Counted from the stretch's first letter, positions 1-8,289 are shown. The stretch is 64,000 nucleotides of DNA from Roseobacter sinensis (GCF_025755255.1 NZ_JALIEB010000014.1:1-64000), one strand, 5' to 3'. Notes: generated from the letters alone by a model not told the origin. Numbers and translations are program-made.

Positions 1-858
1 CCGATGTCCGAAGGTCTTCCTCTCCGCAATCGCTCTCGCAGCAACAGTCATCTATTGGTTATGAGTCCTGACCCTAGTGCCCGCGGGTTTACAGGTGGTT
101 CACAAGGCACCTGTTCATTAATGTTTCAGGCTCAAACCTTTTCGCGATCCAAGCCTGGTGGCGGTTTGCCGACTCAAAGTGATGCAAGTGCCCGGCCCAG
201 CAACAAGAGTGTGTCCGTATTCCAGCTGGCAGGCGTTTTTCGGCCGACACTGCCGGCTGTAACTCTGCGAGTCCGGTCTGGCTCAGAAACGGCCGGCTGC
301 AGCGAGAGGCCCGAGTTGGAAACCCGCTACACTAGGGCTTGGAAGATCAGCGTTGAGTTTCCGAAATATCCATAAAATCATGGCCTTGAGCCACTTTTGA
401 CCAGTCGACGGTGAGGGCAACTATGAAGCCGTTGTTTGTCCTCCCATGGTCAAAGCGGCGAACATCGAAATAGCGCTGAAGTATGCCGAAGGCGATAGCC
501 TGTGAGCCCCGTTCGTACGCCGGTCCGGCAGGCGAAGCCGGAGGTCATTTTCTACATGCCGCCTAGCTGAACCAAAACTGAAACATGATCCCGAGGTCAC
601 TCACGCCGCTCTGCCCCTCAAACATAAATTGGATAAAATGTCGCAGATTCAATTTTCGCGCTATTGCCGCTTTTTTGGGCGAGGACAGCAATTCTCTCAG
701 TGTGCCCGGGTGTGAATATCCTCTTCGGCGCTATTCCCGGAAATCTTGGAGAAATTCGTAGCAATTATGCACGCCTCAGAACCGTAGATTAGATCAGAGC
801 TTCAATTGGTGCGCCCGGACTCCGGATTAGACGAATCTGCGACGACCCAGATTGGTCA
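1..858. other. left flank without a convincing gene
   Basis: I see no gene here that I can support. The longest open frame (4-375, plus) encodes a Ser/Arg/Pro-rich sequence without recognisable motifs and without a ribosome-binding site, as expected by chance in GC-rich DNA. Short pieces after about 420 run into stops quickly. The part next to 858 lies downstream of the minus-strand operon that starts near 10633 and may hold its end of transcription, but no hairpin followed by a T-tract stands out. Confidence 0.45.
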
Positions 859-1590
859 TCAGATTTCGAGGGCGTGGAAATCCCGAATGACGATTTCGGA
901 TCGCGTGATGTCCAGAACACCTTCTGCCCGCAGCTTGTCCAGTGTCTGGGTGACCCATTGGCGGGTCGCTCCGACCACAAAAGCGATTTGCTCGTAGGTA
1001 ATGGTTCGGTCGATGATGATCGTGTCACCTTCGTGGCGACCGTGGGTGTCGGCGAAGATCACGAGGAACTGACGCAGACGTTCCGTGACAGAACGTGTGC
1101 CCAGCATCTGTATCAGCGCTGAATAGCATTTTCCTTTCGCAATCAGCCCGTGGATCACCGCAATCGCCACGTCGGGGATCTCACGGACAAGCTTTTGCAG
1201 GCTCATGCCCGACAGAAAGACCATCTCACAATCTTCAACCGCATCCGCGGACCAGACGTGGCGCCCGCGACCGAACACCTCCGGCCCACCGATGAAATGA
1301 CCCGCTGTCCAATAGGCCAGGGTGATCTCGCGACCCGTCGGCCCCACATAATAGGTCCGCGCCTTGCCTTTCTCAATAATCCAGACACCGGTGTGGCTGG
1401 CCCCTTGCAGGAAGATGCTGTCCCCTTTGGCAAAGGTGCAGCGCGTCCCCATCTTGCGAACCGTTTTCTGGTCTTCGTATGAAAGTGCGGCCAGAAAACC
1501 CGAGCCTTCATTGATGTCCAGAATGTATTCCGAAAGGTAGATCGCACCCTCCGCGTTGTCCTGCAACGCCTCCTCACGCGGGTGGATCAT
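859..1590 (-). CDS. Crp/Fnr family transcriptional regulator
   Basis: A 243-residue one-component regulator: an N-terminal cyclic-nucleotide-binding-like beta roll (about residues 30-145, with a glycine-rich GxxIFLQG-type turn) and a C-terminal winged helix (about 165-240). The recognition helix segment ATRQWVTQTLDKL matches the CRP/FNR fold. The N-terminal cysteine cluster of oxygen-sensing FNR is not seen, so it is unlikely to be a classical [4Fe-4S] FNR; the signal could be cAMP, NO/heme or another redox ligand. It is the last gene of a long minus-strand operon, and its ATG overlaps the cytochrome c stop by four bases, so it probably controls the copper/redox and transport genes upstream of it. 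I found no clear TTGAT-N4-ATCAA box near them. Confidence 0.9.
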   Translation of the reverse strand: MIHPREEALQDNAEGAIYLSEYILDINEGSGFLAALSYEDQKTVRKMGTRCTFAKGDSIFLQGASHTGVWIIEKGKARTYYVGPTGREITLAYWTAGHFIGGPEVFGRGRHVWSADAVEDCEMVFLSGMSLQKLVREIPDVAIAVIHGLIAKGKCYSALIQMLGTRSVTERLRQFLVIFADTHGRHEGDTIIIDRTITYEQIAFVVGATRQWVTQTLDKLRAEGVLDITRSEIVIRDFHALEI

Positions 1591-2165
1591 GGCCGAGCCT
1601 CCGCAGCAAGATAGACCGCGATAGCGCCGATGTCGGCATCGGGGATCGAAAGCAGGTCTTTGTGCAGACCAGGCAATGCAGCGGCGTCGCGGCGTTCCTC
1701 GCGGAAATCCGTCATCTGCTTGATCAGATAGCCCGGATGCTGTGCGGTCAGGAACGGCACCAAGGGATCGCCGTCAACGGCGTTGTCGTGACATGTGTCG
1801 CACCCCAGCTCGACCACCTTGGCCCGGCCAGCGGAAGTCTCTAAAGCCGCGTAGGGCTCGGGTGGGTCTTGCGACGCGAACCAGTCGGTCACGTAAGGGA
1901 TATCCTCGGGTTGTAACTCGGTCACGATAGCCGCCATCTGGCCGCCGTCGTTCGTGCGGTGCCCGCTCAGAAACCCGCGGATCTGAGCCTCGATATACGC
2001 TGGTTTCTGACCGCCGAGATTTGGAAACTTCGCCGTGTGCGAGACGCCAAACAACCCATGGCAAAGGGCGCAGGTTTCATAGGCCGGGTACTGCGAGGGG
2101 TCGTAATCTGCCTGAGCTGTCGAAGCCAGCAGGATAACGACGCCGGCGAGCCCCCTACGATCCAT
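1587..2165 (-). CDS. diheme cytochrome c (c4/c553-like)
   Basis: A 192-residue periplasmic cytochrome. The start is placed at MDRRGLAG, giving a Sec signal peptide that ends around TAQA; a longer frame to 2192 would lack one. Two CxxCH heme motifs are present: CALCH near the mature N-terminus and CDTCH in the second half, the tandem layout of c4 cytochromes. The first domain has a candidate Met ligand in GGQMAA. The second has LPGLHKDLL where c4 proteins usually show an Asn-rich loop with Met, so the sixth ligand of heme 2 may differ. It overlaps the end of the PCuAC gene by 11 bases and the Crp/Fnr gene by four. Likely role: electron carrier between a periplasmic or membrane oxidoreductase and a terminal oxidase or reductase. 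Confidence 0.88.
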   Translation of the reverse strand: MDRRGLAGVVILLASTAQADYDPSQYPAYETCALCHGLFGVSHTAKFPNLGGQKPAYIEAQIRGFLSGHRTNDGGQMAAIVTELQPEDIPYVTDWFASQDPPEPYAALETSAGRAKVVELGCDTCHDNAVDGDPLVPFLTAQHPGYLIKQMTDFREERRDAAALPGLHKDLLSIPDADIGAIAVYLAAEARP

Positions 2166-2604
2166 GGTCACCCTGTGATCCGTGACCACCATGTATCATT
2201 TTCACGACCTTGGCGCTGACCGCATCTGTCGAACCGTCCGAAAACTCAAGCGTCAGAGCGACGGTGTCCCCTACCCTCGCTGGCGCTTCGGGGTGCATCA
2301 GCATCAGATGCAGCCCTCCGCTTTCGAAGACCACGCTTTGGCCGGGCGCAATCTCCAAGACATCAACGGCCAGCATAGTGGCGACATCGCCTTTCACCTC
2401 CGTCTTGTGCATATGAGCCATCGCGTAGCCTTCGGCAGACACGCCGACCAGTTGCTTGACCACATCATCAGTGTTCGAAATCGTCATATATGCTGCATGA
2501 ACCATCGCGCCGGGCGGTGCGAGCGGGATGATCGGCTTGTCGACCGTGATATCGGCGACGAGGCCCGTGGCCGGAACCAACAGCAAAGCAAGCGCCATGC
2601 GCAT
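2155..2604 (-). CDS. PCu(A)C periplasmic copper chaperone
   Basis: A 149-residue PCuAC/DUF461 protein with an N-terminal signal peptide. It shows the family's methionine/histidine copper site: an AHMHKTE segment in the middle and a GGLHLMLMHP segment about 35 residues later. The C-terminal tail (MIHGGHGSQGDHGS) is His-rich and could add metal affinity. PCuAC proteins carry Cu(I) in the periplasm and load the CuA or CuB centre of cytochrome oxidase together with SCO proteins. The start ATG shares a base with the SCO stop (TGATG), so the two are translationally coupled. The start is placed at the internal ATG, because the frame extends one codon further only through TTG. Confidence 0.92.
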   Translation of the reverse strand: MRMALALLLVPATGLVADITVDKPIIPLAPPGAMVHAAYMTISNTDDVVKQLVGVSAEGYAMAHMHKTEVKGDVATMLAVDVLEIAPGQSVVFESGGLHLMLMHPEAPARVGDTVALTLEFSDGSTDAVSAKVVKMIHGGHGSQGDHGS

Positions 2605-3197
2605 CAATTTGAAAGCTCCTTGCGATAGGTGATCTGCAGCCGCGCCAGAAACTCCGCCGTCGCGCCCGGATCGAAGGGCGGCTGCAGCTTTGCGCGCAGC
2701 GTTCCATCCGGCGCGATGACCGAGACGGACGAGCTGTGTTGCACTTCGTAATGTCCGGTGTGATCCGGTTTGAGCAGGCGATAGAAGCTGTCTGTCGCCT
2801 CGATCAGCGTGTCGATCTGTTCGCGATCGCCGGTGAAGCTTTCGAACTCGGGGTGGAAAAACTTGGCATACTCGCTGACGAATGCCGCGTCGCGTTCAGG
2901 GTCGACCGAGATGAAGACAACGTTCGGGACATTGTCGGGCCTCACCCGAAGACCGGTTTCGCTGATCGCGGCCTCGAGATTGCCGAGCGTGAAGGGGCAA
3001 ACATCCGGACACGATAGGAAGCCAAACATCACGATGGTCCACTGGTCTTCCAGATCCTTGTCGGTGAATTCTTCGCCCAACTCGTTCGTGAAACCAAAAT
3101 CCGGCAACTCGACTGGCGCATCGAGCATGACACCCTGGACTTGAGCGGCGGCAGGTGTCGCGACAAGCGCCAGGAGAAGTGCAGCAAGTTTTTTCAT
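2604..3197 (-). CDS. SCO1/SenC/PrrC family copper/thiol protein
   Basis: A 197-residue SCO protein with a thioredoxin fold. It has a Sec signal peptide (MKKLAALLLALVATPAAAQ), the copper-binding CPDVC (CxxxC) motif around residue 63 and the downstream copper-ligand His in VQHSSSV. SCO proteins bind copper with the two Cys and the His, reduce target cysteines and help assemble CuA centres; in Rhodobacter the homologue PrrC also feeds redox signals. Here it sits between an ABC ATPase gene (4-base overlap upstream) and PCuAC, so copper delivery seems tied to whatever the transporter supplies. No cytochrome oxidase subunit gene lies in the window. Confidence 0.92.
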   Translation of the reverse strand: MKKLAALLLALVATPAAAQVQGVMLDAPVELPDFGFTNELGEEFTDKDLEDQWTIVMFGFLSCPDVCPFTLGNLEAAISETGLRVRPDNVPNVVFISVDPERDAAFVSEYAKFFHPEFESFTGDREQIDTLIEATDSFYRLLKPDHTGHYEVQHSSSVSVIAPDGTLRAKLQPPFDPGATAEFLARLQITYRKELSN

Positions 3198-4027
3198 GCG
3201 TTCTGATCCTCGAAGGCTCTGCGGCTTTCGGCCTTGATTGTGTCGAGGCAGAATTGCCGGGCTTTGATGTATTCGGAGGTTGCAGCCAGGTCGGTTGTGC
3301 GCGGGCGGGGCAGCTCGATCTTGACGTCTTCGATAATGCGCCCGGGGGCCGCACTCATGATCAACACACGGTCGGCCAAAAAGACCGCTTCGTCGACGTC
3401 ATGGGTCACAAACACGACCGTGGTGCCGAAATGCTTCCAGATGTCCAGAAGACTCTCCTGCATCATCAGCCGGGTTTGTGCGTCCAAGGCACCGAAGGGT
3501 TCGTCCATCAGCAGGACGGAAGGGTAGTTCGCAAGCGCACGGGCAATGCCCACGCGCTGCTGCATACCGCCCGAAAGCTCGGCCGGGTACCGGTTGCCGA
3601 ACTTCTTCAGACCGACCAGTTCCAGGAAGGTGTTTGCCGTTGATCCAGCCGATGTCCGGCTGGCGCCTGCCATCTTCGGCCCGAAAGCCACGTTTTCATA
3701 GACGGTCTTCCACGGCAGAAGCGAATATTGCTGGAACACCATGCCGCGATCCGGGCCAGGCTTTTCGACCATCACGCCGTCGACGATGACCTCGCCGGTT
3801 GTGGGCTTCACATATCCCGCGACCGCGTTCAGCAGCGTGGACTTGCCGCAGCCGGAGGGACCGAGGATACAGACGAACTCGCCGGCTTTGATCTCGATCG
3901 AAGTTGTCTCCACCGCCAAGTGCGCGTCGGGCCCCGTCCCGAAGGTGATGGATACCTCGTTGACGGAGATATGGCCCTTTCCCTTAGACGCCGCCTTGGG
4001 GTCCTCGAACTTCAAGACATCAAGCAT
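3194..4027 (-). CDS. NitT/TauT-type ABC transporter ATP-binding protein
   Basis: A 277-residue ABC ATPase of the nitrate/sulfonate/taurine class (NrtD/TauB/SsuB). Walker A GPSGCGKST is at residues 56-64, followed by the Q-loop, the signature LSGGMQQR, Walker B LLMDEP and the switch His in VTHDVDEA. A GGAGAA ribosome-binding site precedes the ATG. The gene overlaps the end of the upstream membrane-protein gene by eight bases and the SCO start by four. It should energise the permease encoded at 4685-5569. Substrate specificity cannot be read from the ATPase. Confidence 0.93.
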   Translation of the reverse strand: MLDVLKFEDPKAASKGKGHISVNEVSITFGTGPDAHLAVETTSIEIKAGEFVCILGPSGCGKSTLLNAVAGYVKPTTGEVIVDGVMVEKPGPDRGMVFQQYSLLPWKTVYENVAFGPKMAGASRTSAGSTANTFLELVGLKKFGNRYPAELSGGMQQRVGIARALANYPSVLLMDEPFGALDAQTRLMMQESLLDIWKHFGTTVVFVTHDVDEAVFLADRVLIMSAAPGRIIEDVKIELPRPRTTDLAATSEYIKARQFCLDTIKAESRRAFEDQNA

Positions 4028-4685
4028 TGGCCGGTTCTCCTTCCGATACGGGCGCCGGCCGGCATTTGCGCCAAGCCAAGACCAGGATCAGAGCAAACAA
4101 CAGTCCGAAGCCCGCGCCAGAGAGCACCGGCCCCATCGTCTCAAGCGCAAGCGACGTGGACACGCCCAGCCCCAACATCGCGAGGCCGACAACCCAGCTG
4201 GGTGTTGCGCAGCAGACGACCCAACTCATCGTGGCGTTGGTCATCGCGACGAGAAGCGCGCCGAAGCCGGTCGTGGCGCGCAAAGTCGTGGAGGCCCCAG
4301 CCTCGCAGCTGTCGCGCCTCAAGAGCGCCAGGCACAGCGATACCATCGCGCCCAATGCAAAGAGCACCAGCAGACGCGACGGCACCACATTCAGGCTCCA
4401 CTCGGAGATTCCGGTGCCGTAGTCGTAGTTCATTTTGCCGATCTCGATCAGCCATTCCTCCCAAATGATCGGGAGGATGTCGCTCCAAGCCGGGGTGGAT
4501 TGAACGATCCAACTGACGTTGCCGATCCAGTCGTAGAAGGTCACGTAATTCGGAAAGGCCTGAAAGCGCAGGATCAGGGCCAGCATCATGAAGACCTGAA
4601 AGACCAATGCAAAGATCAGGCCGTGCACAACCATGGTTTTCCAATTGGCGCGCAGGTCGGTCCAAAGGGTACGGAGAAGTGCCAT
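4020..4685 (-). CDS. polytopic membrane protein with an intramembrane Cys-Cys pair, inside the ABC operon
   Basis: A 221-residue inner-membrane protein with about five or six hydrophobic segments; I do not recognise the family with certainty. One segment carries a vicinal cysteine pair (MSWVVCCATPSWVVGLAM), which recalls the Cys pair in the first helix of MerT/MerF-type metal transporters; more Cys occur in the loop RRDSCEAG and near the C-terminus (WRKC). The start at 4685 shares a base with the permease stop (TGATG) and has AAGGA eight bases upstream; a frame to 4706 is also open. Placed between the permease and ATPase genes, it may be a second membrane subunit or a metal/thiol partner of the importer. 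It lacks the EAA-loop signature of ABC permeases, so it is not a second permease copy. Confidence 0.75.
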   Translation of the reverse strand: MALLRTLWTDLRANWKTMVVHGLIFALVFQVFMMLALILRFQAFPNYVTFYDWIGNVSWIVQSTPAWSDILPIIWEEWLIEIGKMNYDYGTGISEWSLNVVPSRLLVLFALGAMVSLCLALLRRDSCEAGASTTLRATTGFGALLVAMTNATMSWVVCCATPSWVVGLAMLGLGVSTSLALETMGPVLSGAGFGLLFALILVLAWRKCRPAPVSEGEPANA

Positions 4686-5569
4686 CAGCGCGTCCTTTCT
4701 TGCCATTTCAACATGGGCCGGGTGATGGCTCTTACCGCCGCGGTGGAGGCGGTGCCGAGAAGGCCGATCACCAGCATTCCGACGACGATGTCTTGATAGT
4801 TGATCAGGCTGTAGGCATCCCAGGTGAAGTAGCCGATGCCGTACTGGCCCGAGATGATCTCGCCCGCCAGAAGCGAGAACCAGCTCACACCCATGCCGAT
4901 GGCGAGCCCGGCGGCAATGGACGGCAGGGCAGCCGGGATCACCACATGCCGGAACACGGCCCAGCGAGACGCACCAAGGGATTGAACAGCGCGGACGAGA
5001 ACCTCAGGCGTCTGTTCGACGCCATGCAACGTGTTGAGGACAATGGGGAACAGAGCTCCGAGAAACGTGATGTAGATGATCGAGCTTTCTTCGGTCGGCC
5101 ACATCAGGATGGCCAGCGGGATCCAGGCAACCGCTGGGATGGGCCTGATCACCTCGATGTAGGGCATGATAAAGGCGCGGGCGAACTTGGATCGCCCCAT
5201 GATCAATCCGATCCCGATCCCAAGGACGACGGCAATCGAGTAGCTGATCAGAATGCGGCGCATCGAAACGCCGATGTGGGTCCAGAAAATCTCGGTCTGG
5301 ATGTGAGCGACGAAGGCCATAAACACCTTCGCGGGCGACGGCACATTCGAGAAGTTGATGTAGAAGTCGAGATTGACCGACGTCACCAAATGCCACAGCA
5401 GAACACCGATGGTGAGCGACAAACAGGCAATGCCGAGGCTGGAGAGCTGATCGCGGGTCAGGGTCGGAAGCTTGGGTGCCGACACCGCATCCTTGTGCGC
5501 ACGCGGGACCGCGTCGGGACGGCCCTTTGCCGCGGTTTGCGGCGCCTCGGCCTTCAGTGCAGTTTCCAT
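4685..5569 (-). CDS. NitT/TauT-type ABC transporter permease
   Basis: A 294-residue permease of the TauC/SsuC/NrtB family with about six transmembrane helices after a 45-residue cytoplasmic N-terminus rich in Ala, Pro and Lys. The BPD_transp_1 loop is visible as QSLGASRWAVFRHVVIPAALP, the coupling helix that contacts the ATPase. The first segment (LSLTIGVLLWHLV) and the GRSKFARAFIMPYIEVIRPIPAVAWIPL stretch fit the family. It lies 69 bases downstream of the substrate-binding-protein gene, separated from it by a hairpin, and is coupled to the next gene through a TGATG junction. Confidence 0.93.
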   Translation of the reverse strand: METALKAEAPQTAAKGRPDAVPRAHKDAVSAPKLPTLTRDQLSSLGIACLSLTIGVLLWHLVTSVNLDFYINFSNVPSPAKVFMAFVAHIQTEIFWTHIGVSMRRILISYSIAVVLGIGIGLIMGRSKFARAFIMPYIEVIRPIPAVAWIPLAILMWPTEESSIIYITFLGALFPIVLNTLHGVEQTPEVLVRAVQSLGASRWAVFRHVVIPAALPSIAAGLAIGMGVSWFSLLAGEIISGQYGIGYFTWDAYSLINYQDIVVGMLVIGLLGTASTAAVRAITRPMLKWQERTR

Positions 5570-5591
5570 CGTCTTGCCTTTCCCGTGCGGT

Positions 5592-5616
5592 GAGCCGAGG
5601 CGCGCAACCTCGGCTC
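5592..5616 (-). other. 9-bp perfect hairpin between the binding-protein and permease genes
   Basis: GAGCCGAGG (5592-5600), a 7-base loop and CCTCGGCTC (5608-5616) form a perfect inverted repeat in the short space after the substrate-binding-protein gene. There is no T-tract on the minus strand after it, so a full terminator is unlikely. Hairpins at this place in ABC operons commonly protect the binding-protein transcript from 3' decay and so raise its level over the permease; this is inference from position. Confidence 0.6.
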
Positions 5617-5638
5617 CTCTTGCTTGGTGCGGTCCGCT

Positions 5639-7009
5639 TCAGCCTTCAGTGATGAAGTCGGCGATCGCCTCGTCAAAGCTGACGAGTGTGCCATCGTTGG
5701 CCGAGGCAAAGGCTTCTGCTTCCCCCTTGCGCAGGAAGGTCGCATAATCGTCGCCCGCCTTGACCCAGAAGGCCGTTTTGCCGAACAGCTTCAGCCCGGT
5801 CTCGACGTCATAGACATACGTGGCATTGAGGAGCGCGCCGGTGCCCTGCATCTCGGCAACAGCGGTCAGGAACTCGGGCAGCGACGGGTAGGTAGAGACA
5901 CCGTCTCGGGCGTGCCAGATCTCCATCGGCAGGCCTTTGTTGGCGACGACCGGGTCGACGACCGTAGCCTTGTCAACCTCATAGTCGATGCCAAGATCCG
6001 CGTAGGCGCTCTTGATATAGTCTTCCGTGATCCAGGCATCGAAGTCGAGCGGCGGGATCGCCTTTTCCTTGACGAGAACGCCATGGTTGAACTTGAGCGC
6101 ATCGACCCATTCGGTCTTGATCGATGGCTCCAGGGTCAGGTGACCGCCTTCGGAGAAGTAGAGATACAGCACCTCTTTCTCGACTCCGGTCCAGCCTTCC
6201 ATCAGCGACACCGCTTCCATGGGGTCCTCGCGGATCCACTCGCCGGCTTCCCAGACCGCCTTGATAAAGGCCTCGACAACCTCGGGATACTCGACCGCAA
6301 AGTCCTCGCGCACAACGACACCGTGCAGATACGGGACGCCGGTCTCCGAGCCGTCATAAATCTTCCGTCCGGTGCCGCGGAACTCCATAATCTCGGACCA
6401 GGGGCAGAAATCGCTGTGCGCGTCGATCTTGCCGGCTGCGATATTGGCCGCGCCAACGGCCGGGCTCTGGTTCTTCAAGACGTACTCGGAGGTCGGAATG
6501 TTATTGTCCTGCATGGCTTTCAGCAGCATACCCCACGCCGCCGAACCGACCGGCGTCGACACCTCTTTGCCTTTCAGGTCGGTGATCGAGTACATGTCGC
6601 TGTCGACAGGCACGACAATCGCGTTGCCGGAGCCTTTGAGGTTGTACCCCGTACCCGCCACGTAAAGTGTGCGCAGGCTTTCCGTCTCCTGAAACTTGGC
6701 ACCGTTCACGATCAGCGGATAGTCACCCATCACACCAAAATTCAGCTTGTTGGCCAGCATCTGGTTGGTGATCGGACCACCCGAACTGTAGTCCGCCCAG
6801 GTGACGTCATACTCCGCATCGGCGTATTTGCCATCGGTGGGCAGGTACTTCTCAAGAAGACCCAATTCCTTGACCACGATGCCGGCGGTATAGGTGTCGG
6901 TACACATCGACTGGTGTCCAATAGCGATGCTGATCTTTTCCGCCGATGCCATCCCGGCAATGGGCAGAAGCGCTGCAGCAAAGAAAGCGCTCTTGGTGAG
7001 TTGCTTCAT
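5639..7009 (-). CDS. NitT/TauT-type ABC substrate-binding protein with a NosL-like C-terminal tail
   Basis: A 456-residue periplasmic binding protein. The start MKQLTKSAFF is chosen because it gives a clean Sec signal peptide (ending ASA) and follows AGGGG; a frame to 7069 is open but adds 20 non-signal residues. Residues about 24-385 have the NMT1/THI5-like two-lobe fold of nitrate, sulfonate and thiamine-precursor binding proteins. The mature protein has two notable Cys, in HQSMCTDT and HSDFCPWSE, both likely at or near the ligand cleft. The last 65 residues, after LLNATYVYD, read as FGKTAFWV...FLRKGEAEAFASANDGTLVSFDEA, which resembles the C-terminal half of NosL copper proteins, but the NosL Cys/Met metal motif is absent. 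First gene after a 250-base leader. The ligand is unknown. Confidence 0.85.
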   Translation of the reverse strand: MKQLTKSAFFAAALLPIAGMASAEKISIAIGHQSMCTDTYTAGIVVKELGLLEKYLPTDGKYADAEYDVTWADYSSGGPITNQMLANKLNFGVMGDYPLIVNGAKFQETESLRTLYVAGTGYNLKGSGNAIVVPVDSDMYSITDLKGKEVSTPVGSAAWGMLLKAMQDNNIPTSEYVLKNQSPAVGAANIAAGKIDAHSDFCPWSEIMEFRGTGRKIYDGSETGVPYLHGVVVREDFAVEYPEVVEAFIKAVWEAGEWIREDPMEAVSLMEGWTGVEKEVLYLYFSEGGHLTLEPSIKTEWVDALKFNHGVLVKEKAIPPLDFDAWITEDYIKSAYADLGIDYEVDKATVVDPVVANKGLPMEIWHARDGVSTYPSLPEFLTAVAEMQGTGALLNATYVYDVETGLKLFGKTAFWVKAGDDYATFLRKGEAEAFASANDGTLVSFDEAIADFITEG

Positions 7010-7094
7010 AACTAGCCCCTGTTGTGTTTTTTGAGTTCTGTTACTCAAGGCCAGTGTCGGCGCATTCATTCCGGCTTCAAAATCCGTGAGGCGT

Positions 7095-7111
7095 ATTTTT
7101 TATTAAAAAAT
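7095..7111. promoter_or_regulatory. AT-rich palindrome upstream of the transporter operon
   Basis: An 8-bp perfect inverted repeat around one base (six Ts against six As) lies about 90 bases upstream of the binding-protein start, in a markedly AT-rich 200-base leader (7010-7258) within otherwise GC-rich DNA. It could be an operator, an UP-element or part of a promoter for the transporter, copper and cytochrome genes. It does not match the FNR/DNR consensus, and I cannot assign a regulator. Confidence 0.35.
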
Positions 7112-7258
7112 CGTTCACTTTTCGCATTGCCTGTTTTTGAAGCAGGATTTGCGACTGTTTTGTCGAAAAATGGGGCAGCCAGAGTGAGCTGTCAGGCGAA
7201 TCGATTCGAGGTAAAAATCTTTTTATTTCAAATATTTAAGGTGGCACTGGAGTGCAAG

Positions 7259-7292
7259 ATCCACCCCTCGAACTGAGGTTCGAGGGGTGGAT
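7259..7292. other. perfect 15-bp stem, 4-base loop hairpin between HEAT and binding-protein genes
   Basis: The sequence reads as a 15-bp arm (7259-7273), loop TGAG, and an exact complementary arm (7278-7292). It begins 34 bases after the HEAT-repeat gene stop on the minus strand. No run of T follows immediately in the direction of transcription, although an AT-rich stretch lies about 20-45 bases further. It may be a terminator, an RNA-processing or stability element, or an attenuator dividing the flavoprotein genes from the transporter genes. The perfection and length of the stem make chance unlikely. Confidence 0.7.
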
Positions 7293-7326
7293 TGATCAGA
7301 ATGATCCGGGGCGAAACAAACCCCGG

Positions 7327-8289
7327 TTAAGCGGCCAATTTCTCCAATGCCCAGCGGACATTCTTGCGAACATCCGGGTCACGGTCATCGGCGTATTTCT
7401 CGAGAAATTGTGCCGTTTCAGGCACCGCCAATTCGCCGAGCGCTGCCGCACATTCCTTTCGAAGATTTGGCACCGGCACGTCCATCATGGGTCCGATTTC
7501 CATCGCCGCTTCGGTTGCACGAAGCTTGCCCAGGGAGCGCACCGCCTTCAGGCGCACCTGCCAGTACTCGTCTCCTAGCACGCCCCGCAGCGCAGCGATA
7601 CAGGACGCGCCGCCGGTCTTCGCCAAGGTCTCGGCCGCAGCTTCACGCACCATCCATTCCGGATCGGCCAAAGCGTTGACCAAGGTGGCCTCGGCATGGT
7701 CCGACTTCGAAAATCCAAGCGCGGACAGGGCTGTCCGCCGCACTTTCACGTCGGCGTCTTTCGCCGCGTCGCGCAAGGCAGGCAACGCGCTTTCATCCTG
7801 CAGCCAGCCGATCACGCCAACAGCCTGCTCCCTTACCTCGGCCGAGACATGTTGCAAAGCCGCAATCGCAGGCCCCATCGCTTCGACCCGGCGCAGCTCC
7901 TTTATGCCGGCCAGGCAGGCTCTCAGCTTCACGTCATTCGCGGCACTCAGATGCGGCAGGATCGCGCCGCCGGATTTCGGGTCCTTCAGCTCTGTCAGGC
8001 TGCGGGCCGCCGCGTCGATCACGGCGGGGTCATCGTCGTCCAAAGCGCTGACCAAGGCCGCAGCCGTCTCTACGCCATCGAAATCGGTGAGAGCCTGCGC
8101 CGCCTGCTTCCGCACGCCGGCGTCGTCGTCGGTGATAGCCCTGGCAATGAACGGAATCGCGGCGGGATCTGCGGTATCGGCCAGTTCAATCACCGCCATG
8201 ATGCGCGCGCCAGGCGACGGATCATCCAACCCCTCGGCCAGATCCGCGATATCGTCAAAGTCTTCGAACAGTTGGTCCACGGCGGTCAC
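7327..8289 (-). CDS. HEAT-repeat (PBS-lyase-type) protein
   Basis: A 320-residue all-helical solenoid of about nine HEAT repeats of roughly 31 residues, each with the pattern of a small-residue helix, a D-P/D-x-x-V turn and AA-x-x-L, for example DDDPAVIDAAARSL and ADPEWMVREAAAETLA. No catalytic residues or signal peptide are seen, so it is probably a cytoplasmic scaffold or adaptor. The start is a GTG at 8289 whose last two bases form the TGA stop of the ferredoxin gene (GTGA), indicating coupled translation and suggesting that it binds the ferredoxin/flavoprotein pair. PBS-lyase-type HEAT proteins are known as assembly or cofactor-handling partners in several metabolic systems; its exact role here is not known. 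Confidence 0.88.
   Translation of the reverse strand: MTAVDQLFEDFDDIADLAEGLDDPSPGARIMAVIELADTADPAAIPFIARAITDDDAGVRKQAAQALTDFDGVETAAALVSALDDDDPAVIDAAARSLTELKDPKSGGAILPHLSAANDVKLRACLAGIKELRRVEAMGPAIAALQHVSAEVREQAVGVIGWLQDESALPALRDAAKDADVKVRRTALSALGFSKSDHAEATLVNALADPEWMVREAAAETLAKTGGASCIAALRGVLGDEYWQVRLKAVRSLGKLRATEAAMEIGPMMDVPVPNLRKECAAALGELAVPETAQFLEKYADDRDPDVRKNVRWALEKLAA

Noticed and set aside
4-375. Open frame of 123 codons at the left edge, plus strand
   Set aside because: Ser/Arg/Pro-rich composition, no ribosome-binding site and no motif; expected by chance in GC-rich DNA.
859-7009. Nitrous oxide reductase accessory locus because of the NosL-like tail, SCO and Crp/Fnr genes
   Set aside because: No nosZ, nosR, nosD, nosF or nosY gene is present, and the NosL metal motif is missing from the tail.
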